The notes beneath the pieces are model-generated. The model was given only the letters and a program-made list of their open reading frames with translations. It did not search any database and was not told where the DNA came from. The translations under genes were made by a program, and so were the position numbers. From Nonomuraea sp. NEAU-A123 (GTDB lineage Bacteria > Actinomycetota > Actinomycetes > Streptosporangiales > Streptosporangiaceae): 64,000 bases of DNA. Below, one piece after another: positions 1 to 7,134 of the stretch. Numbering within the stretch: position 1 is the stretch's first letter; every line of letters starts with the position of its first letter. The DNA is taken from contig NZ_JAHFZZ010000002.1 in assembly GCF_018603905.1 (NCBI RefSeq), forward strand, positions 434,001 to 498,000. Direction: 5' to 3'.

Positions 1-462
1 GATCGAAGTGAGGTTGGACGGGTCGGCCAGTACGAGGCGGAAGCTCCCACCGGTGAACGACGCGATGGTCCTCACGCTCAAGGTTCGTGGTCCGATCCCG
101 GCCCTGGCAGGCCCCGGGTCATTCCGAGGAGCACAGAGACTGACCTGCGCGTGGGCCTTGCCGATCCAGAAGTCCGTTCTCCACGCATAGACCGAGCCGA
201 CCCCGGGCAGTTTCGCCAGCCTGTCGGCCTGCTTGGCGTTCACGACCTCGACCTTGGCATCGAAGTATTCGGGCATGTCGCTTTTGCGGGAGGCTGCGGC
301 CTTGGCCCGCAGCATCGCCGACCGATCCCCATCCACCACGACGCGGGCATTGGCTCCGTCGATGAGCAGCAAAAGTTGGCGCGCCGGACGCGAAGCCTTC
401 GCCTGGCGCGCTAGCGAACCCAGCCGGTGTAGCGCCGGCCCCCCTTCGGATCCTCGCGCCAC
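1..462 (-). CDS. Unrecognised protein, partial, overlapping the HicB-like gene
   Basis: The minus-strand frame is open from a GTG at 462 to the left edge, so the gene is cut by the window end (154 codons visible). It starts inside the last 52 bases of the ribbon-helix-helix gene, an overlap that suggests translational coupling. Third positions are mostly G or C and the composition looks like a real protein. Visible stretches include LLLLIDGANARVVVDG near residue 34 and a mixed hydrophilic region around FDAKVEVVNAKQADRLAK. I recognise no domain. Its position directly behind a HicB-type antitoxin-like gene makes a functional partner possible, but that is inference. The start codon is uncertain and the carboxyl end is unseen. 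Confidence 0.5.
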   Translation of the reverse strand, partial: MARGSEGGPALHRLGSLARQAKASRPARQLLLLIDGANARVVVDGDRSAMLRAKAAASRKSDMPEYFDAKVEVVNAKQADRLAKLPGVGSVYAWRTDFWIGKAHAQVSLCAPRNDPGPARAGIGPRTLSVRTIASFTGGSFRLVLADPSNLTSI

Positions 463-1040
463 CCTGAACGGCCGCCCGCACCCTCTGGCTGGAGCGCGGC
501 GGAGACGGCCCGGACGAGCCAGGCGTTGACGGAGAGCCCTTCGCGGCTGGCCGCCTCCTCGATACGCGGCTTGAGCTGCTCGGGGACACGCAGCGAGATC
601 CGCGACGTGCCACCCTCCTCACCGTCCTGCGGCACCGCCGTCGAAACCGAGGGCGTCCCCGAGGCCCCCGGAGCCCCGCGTCCCGCTGGACTTCCCGAGC
701 CGGGTGAGGCACCCGAACCCGACCACCGCCGGCCGGCCGCCCCACCCGGCAGCGCGTCAAAACCGCCCTCGCTCTCGTCATCCAGCGAGCGGTCCGTGGG
801 CGGCGGTGTCACGACGAAGGAGGGGTCGCGTCCGCGCAGCCGCACATCGACCGATCCCGGTGCGAGCTCACGGGTAATCTCGTCAGCGGCGGCGGACAAC
901 GCCTCCAGCAGGACGAGCCGCGTGGCCGACTCCAGCGGCGAGGTGAGGCGCTCGGCGAGCGCGCGCGCATCGTCGCCGCCCGCTTCGGCGGCGACCGCGA
1001 GTTCGCGGCGCAGATTGTCGACGTACGGCGCGAGATCCAT
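411..1040 (-). CDS. HicB-family antitoxin-like ribbon-helix-helix protein
   Basis: The 209-residue protein has an acidic helical N-terminal part (about residues 1-75), a Gly/Ser/Pro-rich linker (about 85-145) and a C-terminal ribbon-helix-helix DNA-binding segment beginning SRISLRVPEQLKPRIEEAA. This layout matches actinobacterial proteins annotated as HicB-family antitoxins. No HicA toxin of the usual small size lies beside it. The ATG at 1040 was preferred to an upstream ATG because the longer version would run through the perfect palindrome at 1049-1060, which sits just ahead of the start and is a natural autoregulatory operator. Its stop lies inside the next gene, with which it probably forms an operon. 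The antitoxin role is a family label, not shown here. Confidence 0.72.
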   Translation of the reverse strand: MDLAPYVDNLRRELAVAAEAGGDDARALAERLTSPLESATRLVLLEALSAAADEITRELAPGSVDVRLRGRDPSFVVTPPPTDRSLDDESEGGFDALPGGAAGRRWSGSGASPGSGSPAGRGAPGASGTPSVSTAVPQDGEEGGTSRISLRVPEQLKPRIEEAASREGLSVNAWLVRAVSAALQPEGAGGRSGWREDPKGGRRYTGWVR

Positions 1041-1048
1041 GACATCAC

Positions 1049-1060
1049 TATGGCGCCATA
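1049..1060. promoter_or_regulatory. Perfect 12-bp palindrome, candidate operator
   Basis: TATGGCGCCATA is its own reverse complement and starts 9 bases upstream of the HicB-like start codon; a partial copy (ATGGCG) follows at 1061. Ribbon-helix-helix repressors commonly bind such palindromes over their own promoter. Binding by this protein is inferred from position only. Confidence 0.5.
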
Positions 1061-1218
1061 ATGGCGTCAGTGCAAGCTCGAAGCGCTGCTCACCTTTGAC
1101 GCCACCCCGCTGCCCAGCAGGCGATAGCACTCGCCTCCGCCACAGAGGCGCCCGCTACGAATCCCACCCGCACGGGCCATCAGCATGCCCTTAACCGGCA
1201 CAGAGATACCTTACCCAG

Positions 1219-2199
1219 ATGGAAACCGTCACGCTGGACCGCCTGGACCGCTGCCTGGTACACGCGCTCCAGATCGACGGCCGAGCGCCCTTCAGCAAGA
1301 TCGGCGACGTGCTCGGCGTCTCCGAGAACACGATCGCCCGCCGCTACCGGCGGCTGCGTTCGGCCGGGATACTCCGCGTCGTCGGCGTGGTCGACGGGTT
1401 CCGGCTCGACTACGTATCGTGGGCGATCCGCCTGCGCTGCACCCCGGACGCCGGAAGCGCGGTCGCCGCCGCCCTGGCCCGCCGTAACGACACCGCCTGG
1501 GTGAGCCTGCTCTCCGGCGGCACCGAGATCGCCTGCGGCACCCTGGCCCGGACACCCGCCGAACGCGACGTGCTCCTCCTGGAGAAACTCCCCCGCAGCC
1601 GACAGGTGGTGGGCGTCACCGCGCACCGCATGCTGCACAGGTTCGCCGGCGGGCCGGCGGGCTGGGCGGGCCTGCGGGCACTGTCGGCCGAGCAGGCAGC
1701 CGCACTCCAGCCTCCACCCCCCGCCGACCCGGTCGTCCTCGACGAAACCATCCAGCTCGACGCAGCGGACCACGCGCTACTGGAGAGCCTGTCGAAGGAC
1801 GGGCGCACCCCCCACACCGACCTGGCCGTGATCACCGGCTGGTCGGAGTCGACCGTACGGCGGCGCATGGCGCACCTGCGGCAGGCCGGGATCCTCTACT
1901 TCGACGTCGACATCCCACCCGAACCCCTCGGCTTCCACGCCGAGGCCTGGCTGTGGATGTCCGTGAAGCCCGCCAAGCTCGCCGCCGTGGGCGAGGCTCT
2001 GGCCCGGCACCCGGAGGTCACTGTGGCCGCCGCCACGACGGGTCCCGCCAACCTCTTCGCCGGCGTCACCTGCCGGGATTCCCACGATCTGTACCGGTAC
2101 CTGACCGAGCGCATCGGATCGCTGAAGGCCGTACGGCACGTCGAGACGGCACCCCTGATCCGGACCGTCAAGCGAGCCGGCGCCATCCTGCCCACGTGA
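1219..2199 (+). CDS. Lrp/AsnC-family regulator with two HTH-RAM units
   Basis: This 326-residue protein is twice the length of a standard Lrp regulator and reads as two fused units. The first AsnC-type helix-turn-helix is near residues 8-50 (GVSENTIARRYRRL), the second near 176-220 (WSESTVRRRMAHLRQAG), each followed by an alpha/beta ligand-binding (RAM-like) segment. Such double Lrp proteins are common in actinomycetes and usually respond to amino acids or related small molecules. The flavin monooxygenase gene follows 163 bases downstream on the same strand and is a plausible target. The ligand is not evident. No strong ribosome-binding site precedes the ATG. Confidence 0.82.
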   Translation: METVTLDRLDRCLVHALQIDGRAPFSKIGDVLGVSENTIARRYRRLRSAGILRVVGVVDGFRLDYVSWAIRLRCTPDAGSAVAAALARRNDTAWVSLLSGGTEIACGTLARTPAERDVLLLEKLPRSRQVVGVTAHRMLHRFAGGPAGWAGLRALSAEQAAALQPPPPADPVVLDETIQLDAADHALLESLSKDGRTPHTDLAVITGWSESTVRRRMAHLRQAGILYFDVDIPPEPLGFHAEAWLWMSVKPAKLAAVGEALARHPEVTVAAATTGPANLFAGVTCRDSHDLYRYLTERIGSLKAVRHVETAPLIRTVKRAGAILPT

Positions 2200-2362
2200 C
2201 GTAAGGCGCCGACCGCCTTGACGTGCCACGCCCAGAGCCGCCCATCGGATTCCGTCTCCACCACCGCCCCTCGTGCCGGAAATCGCCGCATCGCCGCGCC
2301 TGGCTCGCCTTCACCCACGTCAAGCGCCGACAGTTGCCGACGACCAGAAGGGATCCACCACC

Positions 2363-3565
2363 ATGCATGTGATCGTCATCGGCGCCGGTCTCGGCGGCCT
2401 GTGCCTGGCCCAGCGGCTGCGCCAGGACGGCATCAGCGTCTCCGTACACGAGCAGGACCCGACACCCGTCTTCCGTGACCAGGGCTACCGTCTCCATATC
2501 AACGCCGACGGCCGTCGCGCCCTCGAACACGCCCTTCCACCACGGCTGTGGCGGCTGTTCCTGGCCACCGCCGGGACACCCGGCCCCCGCTCGGTCTTCC
2601 TCGACGAGCAACTCGTCCCGCGATGGACGGCCGAAGCGGAGCCCGGACCCGCACCCCTGGCGGTCGACCGGCTGACGCTACGCCAGATCCTGCTGTCCGG
2701 GCTGGACGACATCGTCACCTTCGGCAAGACATGCACCGGCTTCGAAACCACCCCCACCGACGCCGTCGCCACCACGAACAGCCGCATCACCGCCCACTTC
2801 GCCGACGGCAGCACCGTGACCGGCGACGTGCTCGTGGCCGCCGACGGCGTGAACTCCGTCATCCGCCGTCAGCTCCTCCCCCACGCCCGTGTCGTCGACA
2901 CCGGCCTGCGCCAGCTCTACGGCAAGATCCCGCTGAACGACCAGACCCGGGAGCTGTTCAGCGACGACATGTTCAACGTCTTCACCGCGATCGTCGGCCC
3001 CCGCAACGCATTCATCGGGGTGGCACCGGTGGAGTTCCCAGAGCCGATACACCAGGCCGTCCTCCGGCACGCCCCCGCCGTCCGGCTCCGCGCCGTTCAG
3101 GACTACATGACCTGCAGCTTCGGCATCCGCGGTGAGCACCTCCCCCGCACCGACGACGAACTCCACCGCATGACCGGCGCCGAACTCCGCGCGATGGTGC
3201 TGGACCTGATCGACAGCTGGCATCCCCGCGTCCGGCGCATCGTGCAGGAATGGGATCCGGCCAGCATCTTCCCCGCCGTACTGCGTACCAGCGTCCCCAT
3301 CGAGGCATGGCCCACCACCGCCGTCACCCTGCTGGGTGACGCCATCCACGCGATGAGCCCGGCGGGCGGGGTAGGCGCCAACACCGCGCTGCGGGACGCG
3401 GCCACGCTGGCGGACGCCCTGAACAAGGCGGCACACGGACGCCCGCTCGTGACGGCGCTGCGCGACTACGAGACGGCCACGATCGACTACGGGTTCGCCG
3501 CGGTACGTGCCTCCGCCGACAACGGCCACCGCTTCCTCGGCCAGAACCCGCTCCCCACGGCATGA
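2363..3565 (+). CDS. FAD-dependent monooxygenase (PF01494 type)
   Basis: The 400-residue protein begins with the FAD-binding motif VIGAGLGG (residues 5-12) and carries the second conserved signature GDAIHAMSPAGG near residue 325, plus ADGVNSVIRR near 158. This is the pattern of class A flavoprotein aromatic hydroxylases, which use NAD(P)H and oxygen to hydroxylate aromatic or polyketide-like substrates. The ATG at 2363 was chosen because the Rossmann motif starts right after it and AAGG lies upstream. A longer frame from 2273 has no family-like sequence. The upstream Lrp-type regulator may control it. The substrate cannot be read from sequence; related proteins are often called salicylate-hydroxylase-like or tetracycline-destructase-like. 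Confidence 0.88.
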   Translation: MHVIVIGAGLGGLCLAQRLRQDGISVSVHEQDPTPVFRDQGYRLHINADGRRALEHALPPRLWRLFLATAGTPGPRSVFLDEQLVPRWTAEAEPGPAPLAVDRLTLRQILLSGLDDIVTFGKTCTGFETTPTDAVATTNSRITAHFADGSTVTGDVLVAADGVNSVIRRQLLPHARVVDTGLRQLYGKIPLNDQTRELFSDDMFNVFTAIVGPRNAFIGVAPVEFPEPIHQAVLRHAPAVRLRAVQDYMTCSFGIRGEHLPRTDDELHRMTGAELRAMVLDLIDSWHPRVRRIVQEWDPASIFPAVLRTSVPIEAWPTTAVTLLGDAIHAMSPAGGVGANTALRDAATLADALNKAAHGRPLVTALRDYETATIDYGFAAVRASADNGHRFLGQNPLPTA

Positions 3566-3703
3566 ACCCGGGACCCGTCACACCACCACCCATGGTCAGC
3601 CTCGTGGCCGCGAGCATGGCGATGGCCGGCGCCCGTTCGGCCTGATTGCTGGGCCTAAGACCGGCCGCCGCAAACTGGGCACGACTTACTAACATTGCCA
3701 GTC

Positions 3704-4519
3704 ATGGAGTTGACGGAGCGATTCACGTGGCGTGGAAGGCAGATTGCCTGGGGACGCGCGGGGGCGGGGCCGGCCGTGGTGTTCTGTCATGGCACGCCGT
3801 TCTCGTCGGTGTTGTGGCAGCCGTTCGCGGAGGCCTTGAGCAGCGACTTCACCGTCTACCTGTGGGACATGCCCGGATATGGCCGTTCCTCCAAGCAGGC
3901 CGAGCATCCCGTGGATTTCGGCGCGCAGGCCGACGCGTTCGCGGCGCTGCTCACGCACTGGGGGTTGGACCGGCCACACGTGATCGCCCACGACTTCGGC
4001 GGTGCCGTATCCCTGCGCACGCACCTGACCCTGGGCGTCGATTACGCCTCGCTCATGCTCGTCGACGTGGTGGCCATCCCGCCCAGCGGCTCGCCCTTCT
4101 TCACGTTCGTGCAAGACCATCCTGACGTCCTGGCACAGCTACCGGCCTACATCCACACCGCCATCGTGCGTGCCTACATTCAGGGCGCGAGCCACCGCGG
4201 CCTACGCGACGACGATCTCGACGCCCTCGTGCATCCGTGGACGGGGGAGGAAGGCCAGCCCGCCTTCTACCGGCAGATCGCCCACTACGACGAGCGCTTC
4301 CTCGAAGAGAACGAAGAACAATTGGGCCGCGTCAGCATCCCGGTAAGGATCCTGTGGGGCTCCCACGACACGTGGATCCCCACCGATACCGCCCGACGCC
4401 TGCAGAGCCTGATCCCCGCCGCCGAACTCTCGCTGATCGACGCCGCCGGTCACCTGGTCCACCACGACGCGCCCGTCCCGCTCATGAACGAAATCCGCAC
4501 CTGGCTCACCACCGGCTGA
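3704..4519 (+). CDS. Alpha/beta hydrolase, haloalkane dehalogenase/epoxide hydrolase-like
   Basis: The 271-residue protein has the alpha/beta hydrolase oxyanion motif HGTPF (about residue 28), a nucleophile elbow AHDFGG (about residue 95) in which the nucleophile is aspartate, an acid in WGSHDTWIP (about 221) and a catalytic His in AAGHLVHH (about 248). An Asp nucleophile fits the haloalkane/haloacetate dehalogenase and epoxide hydrolase branch rather than serine esterases. The ATG at 3704 is used; a TTG at 3695 is an alternative start. It is followed closely by the next gene on the same strand. The real substrate is unknown. Confidence 0.82.
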   Translation: MELTERFTWRGRQIAWGRAGAGPAVVFCHGTPFSSVLWQPFAEALSSDFTVYLWDMPGYGRSSKQAEHPVDFGAQADAFAALLTHWGLDRPHVIAHDFGGAVSLRTHLTLGVDYASLMLVDVVAIPPSGSPFFTFVQDHPDVLAQLPAYIHTAIVRAYIQGASHRGLRDDDLDALVHPWTGEEGQPAFYRQIAHYDERFLEENEEQLGRVSIPVRILWGSHDTWIPTDTARRLQSLIPAAELSLIDAAGHLVHHDAPVPLMNEIRTWLTTG

Positions 4520-4561
4520 GGCACCGCATGCGATCGCCGCACGCTCGCGCAAGATTGACCC

Positions 4562-5182
4562 ATGGACATCGACCGCGCCCGCACCGCCTTCGCCGCCGCT
4601 TATCGGGAGTTCACGGCGGCGGTGAGCGGGATCGACCTGCTCCAGCCCACCAGGTGCGCCGGATGGGCCGCCGTCGACCTGCTCTTCCACGTGCTCTGCG
4701 ACGCCCAGCGCGCACTCGTCACCCTCGCCACCCCCGCGGACGGGCCGCCCGACGTCGACTACGTGACCTACTGGGCCCCTTTCAAGCCGGGCGTGGACGG
4801 TGCGGACGGCCACGCCTGGTGGGTGCGTAGATCCGCGTCCGCCTTCACGCGGCCTTCCGGCGTCGTGCGGGTCTGGCAGGACACCGCCCCCGCGGCGGTG
4901 CGGGCGGCGCTGGCCGCCGACCCCGCCGGGTTCGTCGCGACTCAAGGCCATGTGCTCGCCGTCCCCGACTTCCTGGCCACCCTGGCCACCGAGGCCGCCA
5001 TCCACCACCTCGACCTCCAGGCGGATCACCCGCCCGCGCCGGAGGCGCTGGAACTCGCGGGCGAGACGCTCGACGGCCTGCTCGGTACGGCCCGGCCGTC
5101 CCAGCTGGATCTGCCCACCTACGTCCTGACGGCTACGGGACGGCTGTCCTCAGACGACGAGAGGTTCCCGCTGCTGGGTTAG
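4562..5182 (+). CDS. Maleylpyruvate isomerase N-terminal-like (DinB-fold) protein
   Basis: The 206-residue protein has the features of the TIGR03083/mycothiol-dependent maleylpyruvate isomerase N-terminal family: an N-terminal helical bundle with CAGWAAVDLLFHVL (about residue 35) and a later AIHHLDLQ (about 144). Histidines in these helices bind a divalent metal in characterised members, several of which use mycothiol, the main low-molecular-weight thiol of actinobacteria. It lies 42 bases downstream of the alpha/beta hydrolase gene and may be co-transcribed. True maleylpyruvate isomerase activity should not be assumed, because the family is large and mostly uncharacterised. Confidence 0.72.
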   Translation: MDIDRARTAFAAAYREFTAAVSGIDLLQPTRCAGWAAVDLLFHVLCDAQRALVTLATPADGPPDVDYVTYWAPFKPGVDGADGHAWWVRRSASAFTRPSGVVRVWQDTAPAAVRAALAADPAGFVATQGHVLAVPDFLATLATEAAIHHLDLQADHPPAPEALELAGETLDGLLGTARPSQLDLPTYVLTATGRLSSDDERFPLLG

Positions 5183-5273
5183 CCCTCGACGACCTGGAAG
5201 GAGTCAGCCGGCCTGCCGTTACGACCAAGCCCCGCCGCGAACGGCCTCACCCGGGATGCTAATTTGACGGTTC

Positions 5274-6035
5274 GTGTCTGACTACCTGCGCGAGTTGTTC
5301 TCCCTGGACGGCCGGCGAGCCCTGGTGACAGGCGGAAGTTCCGGCATCGGTTACGCCATGGCCGAAGCGATCGGCCGGGCCGGCGCCGAGGTCGTGATCG
5401 TGGCTCGCCGGGAGGCCGAGCTCGACAAGGCCGTACACCAGTTGGGTCAGCACGGCGTGACGGCCTCCCGCATCAGCGCCGACCTCGGTGACCGCGCCGC
5501 GGTCGAACGGGTCTGCGCCGGCGCCGGCCGGATCGACATCCTGGTCAACGACGCCGCCAACAACATCCGCAAGCCCATGGGCGAGCTCACCGACGACGAC
5601 TACGAGCAGACCATCGCCGTCAACCTGACCGCCCCCTACCTGTTCGGCCAGCACTTCGGCCCGCGCATGGCCGAACGGGGCTGGGGACGGATCATCAACG
5701 TGGGCTCCCAGCAGACCGTCAGCGCCTTCGGCAACAGCGGGGTGTACGGCGCGGCCAAGGCAGGCATCGCCGGACTCACCCGATCGCAGGCCGAAGCCTG
5801 GTCACGCCAGGGCGTGTGCGTCAACACGATCATCCCCGGCTTCGTGCTGACACCGCTGACCGAGCCGGCCCAGGCCATCCCCGGCCGGGTCGAGGCGCTC
5901 GCCGCCCGTCACATGGTCGGCCGTAACGGCGTGCCGGACGATTTCGCCGGTGCCGCGGTGTTTCTGGCCGGTGCCGCCTCCGCGTTTGTCACCGGACAGA
6001 TGCTGTTCGTCGATGGTGGCTTTTTCGTGCACTGA
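5274..6035 (+). CDS. Short-chain dehydrogenase/reductase
   Basis: The 253-residue protein is a classical SDR. It has the cofactor motif TGGSSGIG near residue 18, the structural motif NDAANN (normally NNAG), a catalytic Ser in VGSQQ near 143 and the YxxxK pair in YGAAK near 158. The C-terminal GQMLFVDGG is also typical. It most resembles gluconate 5-dehydrogenase or 3-oxoacyl-ACP-reductase-like SDRs, but substrate specificity cannot be assigned. The start is a GTG; a TAATTT -10-like box at 5260 would place transcription start almost on this codon, so the mRNA may be leaderless. No partner gene follows. Confidence 0.88.
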   Translation: MSDYLRELFSLDGRRALVTGGSSGIGYAMAEAIGRAGAEVVIVARREAELDKAVHQLGQHGVTASRISADLGDRAAVERVCAGAGRIDILVNDAANNIRKPMGELTDDDYEQTIAVNLTAPYLFGQHFGPRMAERGWGRIINVGSQQTVSAFGNSGVYGAAKAGIAGLTRSQAEAWSRQGVCVNTIIPGFVLTPLTEPAQAIPGRVEALAARHMVGRNGVPDDFAGAAVFLAGAASAFVTGQMLFVDGGFFVH

Positions 6036-6135
6036 CCCGGCCGAGCGCCTTTACTTTGTAGATTACTTACCACGAATGTGGACGCTGAACAGGGCCCCCA
6101 CCGCGCCGTGGAAGCCCTGTCCGACGCTCGACTGA

Positions 6136-7053
6136 TCAGTCGCAGTGTTCGAAGCCGCTGTCGTAGGTGGAGGAGCCTGCCTTACCGCCCCACTTCACAC
6201 ACTTGTCCGCCGCCGAGGCCCGCACCGGCCCCGCGTAGTAGGAGAAGTTGCCCGTATCGGTGATCCTGCTGCTTCCCTGCACTTCCAGGTAGGCGGTCGT
6301 CGCCGTGGCGGTGCCCAGGGAGGTGCTCTTCAGCGTGGTGACGCAGTTGTAGCCGGTGGAGCTGTTGTAGAGCAGGTAGACCTTGCCCGAGGTGCCGAGG
6401 GCCACCGAGTCGATCACGCTGTAGCCGTCGCCGCAGACTTCCTGCGGGGTGTACGGGTTGGTGGTGTTACCGCAGTTCTTGGAGGTCAGCGTCTGGATGG
6501 GGTAGCCGTAGGTCGTACCGTTGAAGACGGCCTTCTGGATGTTGGACGGATAGTCGCTGCCGAGCCGTACCTCGTAGTGGAGGTGGGGTGAGATGGCGTT
6601 GCCGGGTTTGCTGGTGTTGCCGACGGTGCCGATCTTCTGTCCCTGGGCGACGGTCTGGCCCTCGCTGACCGAGCGGACGTTCAGGTGCGCGTAGTAGGTC
6701 GCCCAGCCGCCACCGTGGTCGATCTTGACGAGGTTGCCGTAGCCGTTGGTGGAGCCCTGGTGGGCGGAGATGACCACCGTGCCCGCCGCGGCGGCCACCA
6801 CGGGGTCGCCGAGGTCGGCGTCGGCCGTGCTGCCCCTGTTGAAGTCGATCTCCCACGACACGTGGGCGCTGCTCGCGCTGGAGTTGCCGGTCCAGCTCTG
6901 TCCGCAGGGGAAGGGCAGTTGGAAGTTGGTGGCCGTGACGCTCACGTCCGCCGTCACCTGGTTGGGCGGGTCGCCGCCCTCGTCGCCTGGGTCGGCGGCG
7001 GCGACGCTCAAGAACAGGGCTAAACCGGCGATCGCGATTGCTCCGATTTTCAC
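6136..7053 (-). CDS. Secreted M23-family metallopeptidase (LytM-like)
   Basis: The 305-residue protein starts with a signal peptide (about residues 1-20, ending VAAADP) and carries an M23 peptidase domain with zinc-ligand segments AHVSWEIDF and HLHYEV plus TYYAHLNV. M23 enzymes cleave peptide cross-links in peptidoglycan or similar peptides outside the cell. The C-terminal third (about 200-305) holds paired cysteines (CGN, EVCGDGY, CVTT, DKCVKWG) and is not recognised; it may be a small binding domain. The gene is divergent from the AfsR-like regulator, with only 81 bases between the two starts, so shared regulation is possible. Confidence 0.86.
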   Translation of the reverse strand: MKIGAIAIAGLALFLSVAAADPGDEGGDPPNQVTADVSVTATNFQLPFPCGQSWTGNSSASSAHVSWEIDFNRGSTADADLGDPVVAAAAGTVVISAHQGSTNGYGNLVKIDHGGGWATYYAHLNVRSVSEGQTVAQGQKIGTVGNTSKPGNAISPHLHYEVRLGSDYPSNIQKAVFNGTTYGYPIQTLTSKNCGNTTNPYTPQEVCGDGYSVIDSVALGTSGKVYLLYNSSTGYNCVTTLKSTSLGTATATTAYLEVQGSSRITDTGNFSYYAGPVRASAADKCVKWGGKAGSSTYDSGFEHCD

Positions 7054-7134
7054 AGGGACCCCTTCTGCACCGAATGTGTCTTGTTAGGGCCCAGAGTGGG
7101 AATGATCCATACAAAAAACATACAGAAGGCTGCC

